Origin: Methylophilaceae bacterium UBA5127
GTDB taxonomy: Bacteria > Pseudomonadota > Gammaproteobacteria > Burkholderiales > Methylophilaceae
Length of the DNA: 9,080 nucleotides
NCBI GenBank assembly: GCA_002414145.1
Contig: DHYP01000050.1
Location: 38,975 to 48,054, forward strand
Reading direction: 5' to 3'
The stretch's first letter is position 1; each line of letters begins with the position of its first letter. A model generated the notes under the pieces. The model saw only the letters and a program-made list of their open reading frames with translations. It did not search any database and was not told the DNA's origin. A program made the translations under genes and the position numbers. Shown here piece by piece: positions 1 through 7,073 of this stretch.

Positions 1-278
1 TGGATCAATTTAATGGGCAAGAAACCATGACCACAGCAGGTTATAATGCTGGTCCGAGTCGTGCTAAAAAATGGATGGGAGAAGTCCCATTGGAAGGTGC
101 TATTTACGCAGAAACTATTCCTTTCGACGAGACTAGAGATTACGTTAAAAAAGTCATGTCTAATGCGCACTTGTATTCACAACGTTTGGGATTAAAAAGC
201 ATGCCGCTGAAAACGCGGCTGGGAATTGTGCCTGCGCGTAATGCTGAGGTAGAAATTATTCAATCATCTGTAGAGTAA
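1..278 (+). CDS. Soluble lytic murein transglycosylase (Slt family), C-terminal end, partial
   Basis: This is the 3' end of a gene that begins before the window; the frame is open from base 3, giving 91 visible codons and a TAA stop. Slt-type enzymes cleave the MurNAc-GlcNAc bond of periplasmic peptidoglycan and form 1,6-anhydro products. The visible part has the late SLT-domain motif AGYNAGPSRAKKW (family form AAYNAGPxRxxxW) and then a stretch with IPFDETRDYVKKV, closely like the end of E. coli Slt70 (ESIPFSETRGYVKNV). The catalytic Glu lies upstream, outside the window. The ATG at base 27 is inside the domain and is not a start. A tail of about 25 residues after the domain has no recognised motif. 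The next gene starts 11 bp downstream on the same strand, so the two are probably cotranscribed. Confidence 0.88.
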   Translation, partial: DQFNGQETMTTAGYNAGPSRAKKWMGEVPLEGAIYAETIPFDETRDYVKKVMSNAHLYSQRLGLKSMPLKTRLGIVPARNAEVEIIQSSVE

Positions 279-289
279 GGTAAGGTTAT

Positions 290-1249
290 ATGAAAAAAAT
301 TACAGTATTAGGAGGCTCTGGCTTTGTGGGGACAAGCTTGGTTGCGAGGTTGGATGCGATTGGCTATCAAGTCACTGTGTTAACGCGGAAAAGAGAGTTA
401 GCTAAGCACTTGATATTGTTGCCGAAAGTGCATGTGATTGAGTGTGATTTAGCACAGCAGCAAAAACTAAAAAGCCTATTAGCGGGTAGCGATATTGTGA
501 TTAATTTAGTGGGGATTCTGCATGAGTCAGGAAACTCCACATTTGAAAAAATGCACCATCAGTTACCAAGGCGCTTAGCGCAATTGTGTGAAGAGTTGAA
601 TATCCCCAGATTGATTCAGATGAGTGCGTTACAAGCAAGCAAATCTGCGCCTAGCAAGTACTTACGCAGTAAAGCAGCAGGCGAAGAAGCCGTATTTGAG
701 TATAGTAAAAAATTGAATATTACGATTTTTAGACCTTCTATAATTTTTGGTCGTTCTGACAATTTCTTTAACCTGTTTGCAAAACTGGTCAAAGTGCTGC
801 CTGTTATATTCTTAGCCAAACCCCATGCTAAGTTTCAGCCAATTTGGGTGGAGAATGTCGTGTCTTGTATTGTCAATGCATTAGAGGATAGTGTTACTTA
901 CGATAAAGTGTACGAGTTGGGCGGGCCGCAGGTATACACACTACAAGAGCTCGTGACCAAAGTAATGACAGTACTCAACAAGCCTCGCCCAATCATAGGT
1001 TTAAATGATCGTCTATCTTTTCTGCAAGGTTGGGCAATGGAGTTGTCGCCTATCCCACTGATGAGCCGTGACAATATACGTTCCATGCAGGTGGATAATG
1101 TCACGGGGCAAAATAATGCGCATGCCTTGGGTGTCACGTTAATGCCTTTAGAAGCAATCGTGCCTGAGTATTTGACCAATGCAACTCCTAGAGGGGCTTA
1201 TTTGGATTACCGTTGTGCTGCTGGACGTATCATTAATGCTAAACGCTGA
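290..1249 (+). CDS. NDUFA9-like atypical SDR / NAD-dependent epimerase family protein
   Basis: A 319-residue Rossmann-fold protein of the atypical short-chain dehydrogenase group often annotated as complex I NDUFA9 subunit family. The N-terminus has the dinucleotide-binding glycine motif GGSGFVG (residues 8-14) right after the first beta strand. An acidic residue after strand 3 (ECDL, about 51-54) and INLVGIL (71-77) fit the usual adenine-pocket segments. MSALQAS (111-117) and Y124-xxx-K128 (YLRSK) occupy the places of the SDR catalytic Ser/Tyr/Lys set, and FRPSIIFGRSDN (147-158) is the typical following segment. The substrate is unknown; NDUFA9 relatives bind NAD(P)H and may have no enzymatic turnover. 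The start is supported by the purine-rich TAAGGTAAGG just upstream. It lies between slt and cca on one strand. The family call is firm and the role is not. Confidence 0.85.
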   Translation: MKKITVLGGSGFVGTSLVARLDAIGYQVTVLTRKRELAKHLILLPKVHVIECDLAQQQKLKSLLAGSDIVINLVGILHESGNSTFEKMHHQLPRRLAQLCEELNIPRLIQMSALQASKSAPSKYLRSKAAGEEAVFEYSKKLNITIFRPSIIFGRSDNFFNLFAKLVKVLPVIFLAKPHAKFQPIWVENVVSCIVNALEDSVTYDKVYELGGPQVYTLQELVTKVMTVLNKPRPIIGLNDRLSFLQGWAMELSPIPLMSRDNIRSMQVDNVTGQNNAHALGVTLMPLEAIVPEYLTNATPRGAYLDYRCAAGRIINAKR

Positions 1250-1281
1250 TTGAGTCACTGGATACTGGCTATGGTCGCTAA

Positions 1282-2496
1282 ATGAAAGTGTATTGTGTCG
1301 GCGGTGCGGTGCGTGATGAGTTGCTTGGTTTGCCAATCAAAGACCGTGATTATGTTGTTGTGGGCGAGCACGTCAGCACGATGATAAGCGCTGGCTTTAA
1401 ACCAGTAGGCAAAGATTTTCCTGTATTTTTACATCCAAAAACACACGAAGAATATGCGTTAGCGCGTACGGAGCGCAAAACAGCCAAAGGTTATAAAGGG
1501 TTTGAGGTGTATGCTGCCCCTGAGGTCACGCTAGAGCAAGATTTAAGCAGACGAGACTTCACCATGAATGCCATTGCAAAAAATGCAGATGGTCAGCTTA
1601 TTGATCCCTTCCATGGACAAGCAGATATTCAAGCTAAAGTGATTCGGCATGTTAGTGATGCGTTTGTAGAAGATCCAGTGAGAATTTTGCGCGCTGCGCG
1701 CTTTTGCGCAAGATTGACAGACTTTACCATAGCGGAAGAAACCTTGGCTTTGATGCGCATTATGGTAGAAGCTGGTGAAGTAGATGCGTTAGTCCCTGAA
1801 CGTGTTTGGCAGGAGCTCTCCCGCGGTTTGATGGAAGTACAACCTAGCCGTATGTTTGAAGTGTTACGCGCATGTGGTGCACTCAGAATTGTTTTTCCAG
1901 AATTAGATCGATTATGGGGCGTACCGCAGCCTCCACAGCATCACCCTGAAGTAGATACGGGCGTGCATGTCATGATGGTAGTGGATTATGCCGCCAAGCA
2001 GCAGTTTAGCTTGCCAGTACGTTTTGCAGCGCTCACGCATGATTTAGGTAAAGGCACAACACCCAAAGAACTTTTGCCTAGACATATTGGGCATGAGCAG
2101 CGTAGTGTGGAGTTGTTAAAAGCGGTATGTGCGCGCTTACGCGTACCCAATGACTGTAAAGTCTTAGCACATATTGTGGCTAAGTTTCATGGCAAACTGC
2201 ATGCTGTGCCAAAAATGAAGGCTAGCACGATGGTAACCTTTCTGACTGAGTTAGATGCATTTCGCCAACCTGAGCGTTTTCAGGCGTTTTTGCAGGCATG
2301 TGAGGCGGATAGTCGCGGCAGGACAGGGCTTGAACAGTGTGCGCTCGATGAAGCTGAACGCTTGCTAAGCGCATTGCAGCTGGCTACTGCCGTAGACGTT
2401 GGTGTTGTTGCAATGCAGTATACTGAGGCTGAACAGATTAAGTCAGCAGTGTTTGAGGCTAGATGTCATGCGCTGAAGCTTGGATTGAAAATCTAG
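1282..2496 (+). CDS. cca: Multifunctional CCA protein (tRNA nucleotidyltransferase with HD phosphohydrolase domain)
   Basis: Cca adds or repairs the 3'-terminal CCA of tRNAs from CTP and ATP without a nucleic-acid template, in the cytoplasm. The 404-residue product is collinear with E. coli Cca (412 residues). It has GGAVRD (7-12), the metal-binding catalytic pair D21/D23 in KDRDY, ARTERK (61-66), RRDFTMNAIA (90-99) and the head/neck motif EDPVRILRAARF (130-141). HHPEVDTGVH (220-229) and the HD pair H253-D254 (THDLGKG) show the C-terminal phosphohydrolase domain, which in characterised homologues has 2'-nucleotidase, 2',3'-cyclic phosphodiesterase and phosphatase activity. EADSRGRTG (341-349) is also typical. 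The start matches E. coli (MKVYCVGGAVRD versus MKIYLVGGAVRD). No good Shine-Dalgarno precedes it; instead a 4-codon frame beginning at 1271 ends in an ATGA overlap with this start. It is probably in an operon with the two genes upstream and converges on the 2523-2747 gene. Confidence 0.96.
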   Translation: MKVYCVGGAVRDELLGLPIKDRDYVVVGEHVSTMISAGFKPVGKDFPVFLHPKTHEEYALARTERKTAKGYKGFEVYAAPEVTLEQDLSRRDFTMNAIAKNADGQLIDPFHGQADIQAKVIRHVSDAFVEDPVRILRAARFCARLTDFTIAEETLALMRIMVEAGEVDALVPERVWQELSRGLMEVQPSRMFEVLRACGALRIVFPELDRLWGVPQPPQHHPEVDTGVHVMMVVDYAAKQQFSLPVRFAALTHDLGKGTTPKELLPRHIGHEQRSVELLKAVCARLRVPNDCKVLAHIVAKFHGKLHAVPKMKASTMVTFLTELDAFRQPERFQAFLQACEADSRGRTGLEQCALDEAERLLSALQLATAVDVGVVAMQYTEAEQIKSAVFEARCHALKLGLKI

Positions 2497-2522
2497 TTCC
2501 TTATATGCTTACAAATTTGAAG

Positions 2523-2747
2523 CTAGTGAACATTTAGAAAATATTGAATAAGATATTTTGCGATAAAGCCCACGAAGCCAAAAGTGAGCGCTAGAAATAG
2601 GGCGAACGTACCCATTTTTCCTGCTTTAGATTTCCATGCTAGATGGCCCACAATAAAAATCATGAGCAGCATGAGACCACCTACACCGTAAGTAAGCCCA
2701 AACGCTGTAATTTGTGCTTCGGTAAATCCAAAAACTGTATTTTCCAT
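2523..2747 (-). CDS. Small two-helix inner-membrane protein, DUF2788-like
   Basis: A 74-residue protein with two hydrophobic segments, about residues 16-38 and 47-70. They are separated by a short basic loop (WKSKAGKMG, 38-46), so both ends probably face the periplasm and the loop the cytoplasm. The opening FGFTEAQITAFGLTYGVGGL and the two-helix layout resemble the uncharacterised DUF2788 family of proteobacteria; this is recognition from memory, not a search. No catalytic motif is seen and I assign no function. It is the last gene of the minus-strand argB group. The slmA stop is 67 bp upstream of its start, but if the slmA frame is read through its TGA the gap shrinks to 16 bp. No strong Shine-Dalgarno is seen before the ATG. 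Confidence 0.75.
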   Translation of the reverse strand: MENTVFGFTEAQITAFGLTYGVGGLMLLMIFIVGHLAWKSKAGKMGTFALFLALTFGFVGFIAKYLIQYFLNVH

Positions 2748-2763
2748 AATGGTGTTGAGTGTG

Positions 2764-2814
2764 TTAAATATTAAGAATACTAATTTGGGTGTCAGAAAAC
2801 TCTAATGGTTTGCG
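2764..2814 (-). other. Residual slmA C-terminal codons beyond an in-frame TGA
   Basis: Directly after the slmA TGA (2815-2817) the same frame continues for 16 sense codons, RKPLEFSDTQISILNI, and then TAA at 2764-2766. Read across the stop, the segment FAKSGL-stop-RKPLEFSD lines up with the end of E. coli SlmA (FVRSEFKYRPTDDFDARW): same position, same R-x-P core and same acidic/aromatic spacing. It is therefore probably former, or read-through, slmA coding sequence rather than spacer. Confidence 0.6.
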
Positions 2815-3324
2815 TCACAAGCCACTTTTTGCAAATTGATGCCAGCGACCAATCACGTAACACATGATCAGGTTGGCATGTGCGCTAGGGTCTACTTTGA
2901 TTTGAGCGGTGGTTTCTGCAATTCTTAAGCTTTGTTTTAAGCTGGCTTCAATGCGATCGTAGAGCTGATTAATACGCAGCTGAAGTCTATCATCTTCGTT
3001 GATTAAAGCATCGCCAATTAACACGCGCGTCATCCCTGGATTCTTTTCGGCAAATTTAAGTAGCATGACAATAATCAACTGTACTTGTTTGTCGCCGCTA
3101 GTTTCGTCGGTGGTGATTTTATTAATGACACCAAAAATTGAAGTCTCGATAAACTCAATCAGCCCTTCAAACATTTGCGCTTTATTCGCAAAATGACGAT
3201 AGAGAGCTGCCTCGCTCACCTCTAGTTTGGCGGCTAAAGAAGCAGTAGTGATTTTCTCGCGCTTGGGGGTTTCCAGCATCTGGGCGAGTGTCTCTAATAT
3301 TTGTTGTTTGCGGTCTGATGCCAT
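2815..3324 (-). CDS. slmA: Nucleoid occlusion factor SlmA, TetR family, shortened at the C-terminus
   Basis: SlmA binds specific chromosomal sites and, when DNA-bound, antagonises FtsZ polymerisation so that the septum does not form over the nucleoid. The product has the TetR-type helix-turn-helix at about residues 25-47 (ITTASLAAKLEVSEAALYRHF), nearly the same as in E. coli SlmA, then FEGLIEFIE (52-60), EKNPGMTRVLIGDAL (93-107) and RLQLRINQLYDRIEASLKQ (113-131), all SlmA hallmarks. It is 169 residues against 198 in E. coli. The loss is at the end: a TGA follows RWHQFAKSGL, although 16 further codons in frame still resemble the family C-terminus. It lies 30 bp after the nucleotidase gene, in the argB group. 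The Shine-Dalgarno is weak (AGAGAA). Whether the shortened protein still works cannot be told from sequence; the DNA-binding region is intact. Confidence 0.88.
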   Translation of the reverse strand: MASDRKQQILETLAQMLETPKREKITTASLAAKLEVSEAALYRHFANKAQMFEGLIEFIETSIFGVINKITTDETSGDKQVQLIIVMLLKFAEKNPGMTRVLIGDALINEDDRLQLRINQLYDRIEASLKQSLRIAETTAQIKVDPSAHANLIMCYVIGRWHQFAKSGL

Positions 3325-3354
3325 GTTGTTCTCTAGATGAATAGGTTCGATTTA

Positions 3355-3984
3355 TTATAACTTAAGGTGTGTGAGTGCTAACACAGCGTTAATTCTATAA
3401 TCAACATAATTTGGTTTTTGCACCTTTTTGCTGACCCAGACGGTGCGCATACCCAAACGTTTTGCCGTCATCAGTGCAGGTAAGCTGTCCTCAAGCATAA
3501 CACAATCGGCCGCACGCACGTTGAGTTTGCGCAACAGCATAGCAAAGCCGCGGGCGCTTGGTTTGGCATGAAATTGAGTCGATTCAACGCTAAATACTAA
3601 GGCAAAGCAATCCGCAATATTTAAAATTTCTAACACACGGATGGCGTAATCACGAGGCGCATTAGTGAATACACACTTACGCCCATTCAGGCTTTTTAAC
3701 ATGTGTTTTAATTGTTTAACCTGCACTACCATGTTAGGTAAGTCTATGAAAGCATGGGTTTCTTTTAAAAAGTGATGGGCATCTATTCCATGGTGACGCA
3801 TTAATCCTTTAAGTGTTGCGCCGTAAATGCGCCAGTAGTGTTGGCGTAACTGATGTGCTGCATGCTCGTCCATCTCCAATTCGTCCATAATGTATTGTGT
3901 CATAGCACGATTCATCACTGGGAAGATATGCTTAGAGGCGTTATGTAGTGTATCATCGAGATCAAAGATCCAAGTTTTTGGCAT
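3355..3984 (-). CDS. HAD-superfamily pyrimidine 5'-nucleotidase-like phosphatase
   Basis: A 209-residue HAD hydrolase of the group annotated as pyrimidine 5'-nucleotidase (Sdt1/Phm8-like), which removes phosphate from nucleoside monophosphates. Motif I is D8-x-D10-D-T (FDLDDTLHNA), with Asp8 as the nucleophile. An alpha-helical cap covers about residues 15-95. Motif II is FTNAP (106-110), the motif III lysine is K141 in HAKPSARGF, and motif IV is LEDSLPAL (164-171) with acidic pair E165-D166, followed by AKRLGMRTVWV (174-184). The start is well placed behind GGATAGGTG. It sits between argB (40 bp upstream) and slmA (30 bp downstream), an arrangement I recall as common in betaproteobacteria. 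The HAD class is certain; the exact nucleotide substrate is inferred from the family name only. Confidence 0.87.
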   Translation of the reverse strand: MPKTWIFDLDDTLHNASKHIFPVMNRAMTQYIMDELEMDEHAAHQLRQHYWRIYGATLKGLMRHHGIDAHHFLKETHAFIDLPNMVVQVKQLKHMLKSLNGRKCVFTNAPRDYAIRVLEILNIADCFALVFSVESTQFHAKPSARGFAMLLRKLNVRAADCVMLEDSLPALMTAKRLGMRTVWVSKKVQKPNYVDYRINAVLALTHLKL

Positions 3985-4024
3985 TGCACCTATCCCAGAG
4001 TTGGCTAATGAGTGTGGATCGGTG

Positions 4025-4927
<903 letters not shown>

Positions 4928-4941
4928 TCAGAATGCTGTAG

Positions 4942-4970
4942 ATTGTATATAAAAGTGAGTGATTTTTCAC
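4942..4970 (-). promoter_or_regulatory. Predicted sigma-70 promoter of argB
   Basis: On the minus strand, GTGAAA (4970-4965, 4/6 to TTGACA), a 17-nt spacer and TACAAT (4947-4942, 5/6 to TATAAT) lie about 33 bp before the argB start codon. The -35 coincides with a small palindrome, GTGA-TTTT-TCAC (4959-4970). The -10 lies within TGTA-GATTG-TATA (4937-4949), a one-mismatch version of the palindrome found in front of argA. Prediction from consensus only. Confidence 0.45.
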
Positions 4971-5085
4971 ATCATGAATTATTTTCTTTTTTAATTTTTG
5001 CAAAGTACTAGCGTCAGGTTTAATCATAATGTCACTTTTAAAATTGAAAAAGGATGTTATCTATTGCTATCCCATATTTAGGGGA

Positions 5086-5114
5086 TTGACATGTTTTTAT
5101 GTTTACGTTGGAAT
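5086..5114 (+). promoter_or_regulatory. Predicted sigma-70 promoter of the CsgG-like pair
   Basis: A perfect TTGACA -35 (5086-5091), a 17-nt spacer and TGGAAT (5109-5114, 4/6 to TATAAT). Transcription would start near 5121, about 25 nt before the ATG at 5147, which is preceded by a good Shine-Dalgarno, AAGGGA (5135-5140). The -10 is weak, so an activator may be needed; this is inference. Confidence 0.45.
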
Positions 5115-5146
5115 GATAGGCAGTTTAAATATCTAAGGGACTGGGA

Positions 5147-6013
5147 ATGAAAACAAGATTTGTAGTAGCTGGTTTATTGGCAATAATTGCCTTATCTGCA
5201 AAGGCTGATTTGCTGGGTACTGAGATGGGCAACTCCAGTGCAAAAACAACAGCCACTGGTTCTGCTGGAGGCTCTAACTCGCAAAATGCTAATACGCAAT
5301 TAGAAAAATGTGATAAACCCTTGGGTACGTTAGCGGTGGTCGAGGATCAAAATGCCGCTTGGTATGCAGAGATTTCAGGACAATATCAATTAGGTTCTAC
5401 TGTGCCAGTGCTTAAGTTATTGGTACAGCAGTCTAACTGTTTTATGGTGGTTGATCGCGGCGCTGCCATGCAGGTGATTCAAGGAGAACGTAATCTGCGT
5501 GATAGCGGTGAGCTACGTCAATCCAGCAATTTCAAAAAAGGCCAAATGGTCGCAGCGGATTACGCGATGAGTCCATCTATTACCTTTAGTAATAACGATG
5601 CAGGTGGGATTGGTGGCGCGTTAGCAGGCATTGCTGGCAGAACTGTTGGAGCCATTGCTGGTGGCATTAAAACTAAAGAGGCCAGTACAATGTTAACGCT
5701 AGTGGATAATCGGTCGAGTGTGCAAGTGGCGGCGGCAGAGGGCAGCTCAAAAAATACAGACTTTAGTCTCTTCGGCGGCCTATTTGGCGGTGGTTTAGGA
5801 GCTGCTGGCGGTGGATACAGCAATACTGCTCAAGGTAAGGTGATTGTGGCTGCATTTACTGATTCGTATAACAATCTAGTGCGTGCAGTCAAAAATTACA
5901 AACCTCAAACGATTGAGGGCGGGCCAGGTACTGGCGGTAGTCTCGCGGTTCAGGGTGAGGAAGAGCCTGCAGCAGAGGCGCCAGTGAAGAAGAAAAAAAG
6001 TAAAAAACATTAA
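5147..6013 (+). CDS. CsgG/HfaB-like envelope protein with ordinary signal peptide (first of a tandem pair)
   Basis: A 288-residue exported protein. Residues 1-20 form a signal peptide (MKTRF, hydrophobic core, then SAKA before Asp21), fitting signal peptidase I; there is no lipobox cysteine. After a low-complexity stretch rich in Gly/Ser/Asn/Thr (28-50), the core has CDKPLGTLAVVEDQ (55-68), VPVLKLLVQQSNCFMVVDRG (86-105), GERNLRDSGELR (113-124) and AADYAMSPSITF (136-147). This follows the CsgG pattern of a helix plus F-x-x-x-(D/E)-R, then NERK and a (V/M)xxSI strand. Two Gly-rich segments (about 152-175 and 207-230) occupy the places of the two membrane beta-hairpins of the CsgG pore. Cys55 and Cys98 are conserved in the neighbour and could form a disulfide. 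The tail is Lys-rich (KKKKSKKH). The CsgG link is from pattern memory. A possible role is outer-membrane assembly or secretion; no curli genes are nearby. Confidence 0.75.
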   Translation: MKTRFVVAGLLAIIALSAKADLLGTEMGNSSAKTTATGSAGGSNSQNANTQLEKCDKPLGTLAVVEDQNAAWYAEISGQYQLGSTVPVLKLLVQQSNCFMVVDRGAAMQVIQGERNLRDSGELRQSSNFKKGQMVAADYAMSPSITFSNNDAGGIGGALAGIAGRTVGAIAGGIKTKEASTMLTLVDNRSSVQVAAAEGSSKNTDFSLFGGLFGGGLGAAGGGYSNTAQGKVIVAAFTDSYNNLVRAVKNYKPQTIEGGPGTGGSLAVQGEEEPAAEAPVKKKKSKKH

Positions 6014-6029
6014 TGAACTGAATTGAACG

Positions 6030-6065
6030 AGGCTTAGTAGCTACTGCTACTAAGCCTTATTTTTA
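6030..6065 (+). terminator. Rho-independent terminator between the two CsgG-like genes
   Basis: A perfect 12-bp stem, AGGCTTAGTAGC (6030-6041) against GCTACTAAGCCT (6046-6057), with a TACT tetraloop, followed by TATTTTTAT. It lies 16 bp after the stop of the first gene and ends about 35 bp before the ATG of the second. The U-tract is interrupted, so partial read-through is plausible and would set a lower dose of the second gene. No clear separate promoter fits in the short gap after it. Confidence 0.85.
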
Positions 6066-6095
6066 TGTGTGATTTAAATTTAAGAAAGACAAGCA

Positions 6096-6992
6096 ATGGA
6101 TAACAAGTTAAAAAAAGTATTAGTAGTGACAAGTGTTGTGCTAGCAACAGGTTTAGTTGGATGCGCAGAAATGAAGGTAGGAGATTCAGGTGCAAAAACA
6201 ACAGCTACTGGATCTGCGGGAGGCTCTAATGCACAAAATGCTAATGCACAATTAGAAAAGTGCGACAAACCGTTGGGCACAATGGCGGTAGTGGAAGACC
6301 AGAATGCAGCATGGTATGGTCAGTTATCTGGTCAGTATAAGCTTGGATCTACTGTTCCCGTACTTAAGTTGTTAATCCAGCAATCTAATTGTTTTATGGT
6401 GGTCGATCGCGGCGCTGCCATGCAAGTGATGGAGGGCGAGCGCAATTTGCGTGATAGTGGTGAGTTACGTCAGACCAGCAATTTCAAAAAAGGTCAGATG
6501 GTTGCTGCTGATTACGCTTTGAGTCCTTCGATTACTTTTAGTAACAATGATGCTGGCGGTGTCGGCGGTGCTTTAGGTCATTTTGGCGGCGGCTGGGCGG
6601 CATTGTTAGCGGGTGGTTTGAAGTTTAAAGAGGCAAGTACATTGTTAACTGTAGTTGATAACCGCTCTAGTGTGCAAGTGGCTGCCGCAGAGGGAAGCGC
6701 TAAAAATACAGACTTCAACTTGTTTGGCGGTGCATTTGGTGGTGCTTTAGGTGGCGCAGGTGGTGGTTATAGTAATACCGCTGAAGGTAAAGTGATTGTC
6801 GCGGCGTTTACCGATTCTTATAACAATATTGTGCGTGCGGTGAAGAGTTATAAGCCACAAATCATTGAGGGTGGAGCTGGTACTGGCGGGCACTTGAACG
6901 TTCAAGGTGAGGCTACGCCAGTAACTGAAAGTGCTCCACAAGCAGCAACTAAGAAAACCACCACCAAAACTAAGAAAAAGAAAACACAATAA
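6096..6992 (+). CDS. CsgG/HfaB-like outer-membrane lipoprotein (second of a tandem pair)
   Basis: A 298-residue paralogue of the preceding gene; over the shared core about 192 of 228 aligned residues are identical by hand count. The N-terminus is different: a lipoprotein signal with lipobox LVGC and lipidated Cys23. The next residue is Ala, not Asp, so Lol sorting to the outer membrane is expected. CsgG itself is such a lipoprotein. The core repeats the same motifs (CDKPLGTMAVVEDQ from Cys56, QQSNCFMVVDRG, GERNLRDSGELR, AADYALSPSITF). The greatest difference is at 161-177, where GHFGGGWAALLAGGLKF replaces an unlike segment in the neighbour, in the place of the first CsgG membrane hairpin. The C-terminus is Thr/Lys-rich (KKTTTKTKKKKTQ). 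The ribosome binding site is weak (AAGAAAG). Substrate and partner proteins are unknown. Confidence 0.77.
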   Translation: MDNKLKKVLVVTSVVLATGLVGCAEMKVGDSGAKTTATGSAGGSNAQNANAQLEKCDKPLGTMAVVEDQNAAWYGQLSGQYKLGSTVPVLKLLIQQSNCFMVVDRGAAMQVMEGERNLRDSGELRQTSNFKKGQMVAADYALSPSITFSNNDAGGVGGALGHFGGGWAALLAGGLKFKEASTLLTVVDNRSSVQVAAAEGSAKNTDFNLFGGAFGGALGGAGGGYSNTAEGKVIVAAFTDSYNNIVRAVKSYKPQIIEGGAGTGGHLNVQGEATPVTESAPQAATKKTTTKTKKKKTQ

Positions 6993-7023
6993 TCGCACAT
7001 AAGCGTTTGATCTTTAAATAGTC

Positions 7024-7055
7024 AATAGCGATTGGTCATTTTGCCAATCGCTATT
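7024..7055. terminator. Hairpin between convergent genes, possible bidirectional terminator
   Basis: A perfect 12-bp stem, AATAGCGATTGG (7024-7035) against CCAATCGCTATT (7044-7055), with an 8-nt loop. It sits between the stop of the second CsgG-like gene (6992) and the end of argA (7074) and can serve both directions. The stem ends in A/T pairs, and a short, imperfect U-tract follows on the plus strand (ATTTCT). On the minus strand the flank (GACTATTTAAAG) is poor, so termination of argA there is less sure. Confidence 0.7.
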
Positions 7056-7073
7056 TCTAGAGTGATGATTTGT

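Noticed and set aside
898..1336. Minus-strand open frames within the SDR gene and the cca start
   Set aside because: They lie opposite strongly supported genes, show no domain or signal, and have no ribosome binding site.
2497..2522. Terminator between convergent cca and the DUF2788-like gene
   Set aside because: I could not find a stable inverted repeat in the 26-bp gap.
5108..5123. Sigma-54-like GG/GC pair before the first CsgG-like gene
   Set aside because: The GG and GC are spaced two bases too close for a -24/-12 promoter; the TTGACA promoter fits better.
5232..6895. Mobile-element or CRISPR-like repeat
   Set aside because: The long repeated sequence is fully explained by two paralogous genes; there are no short regular repeats or transposase.
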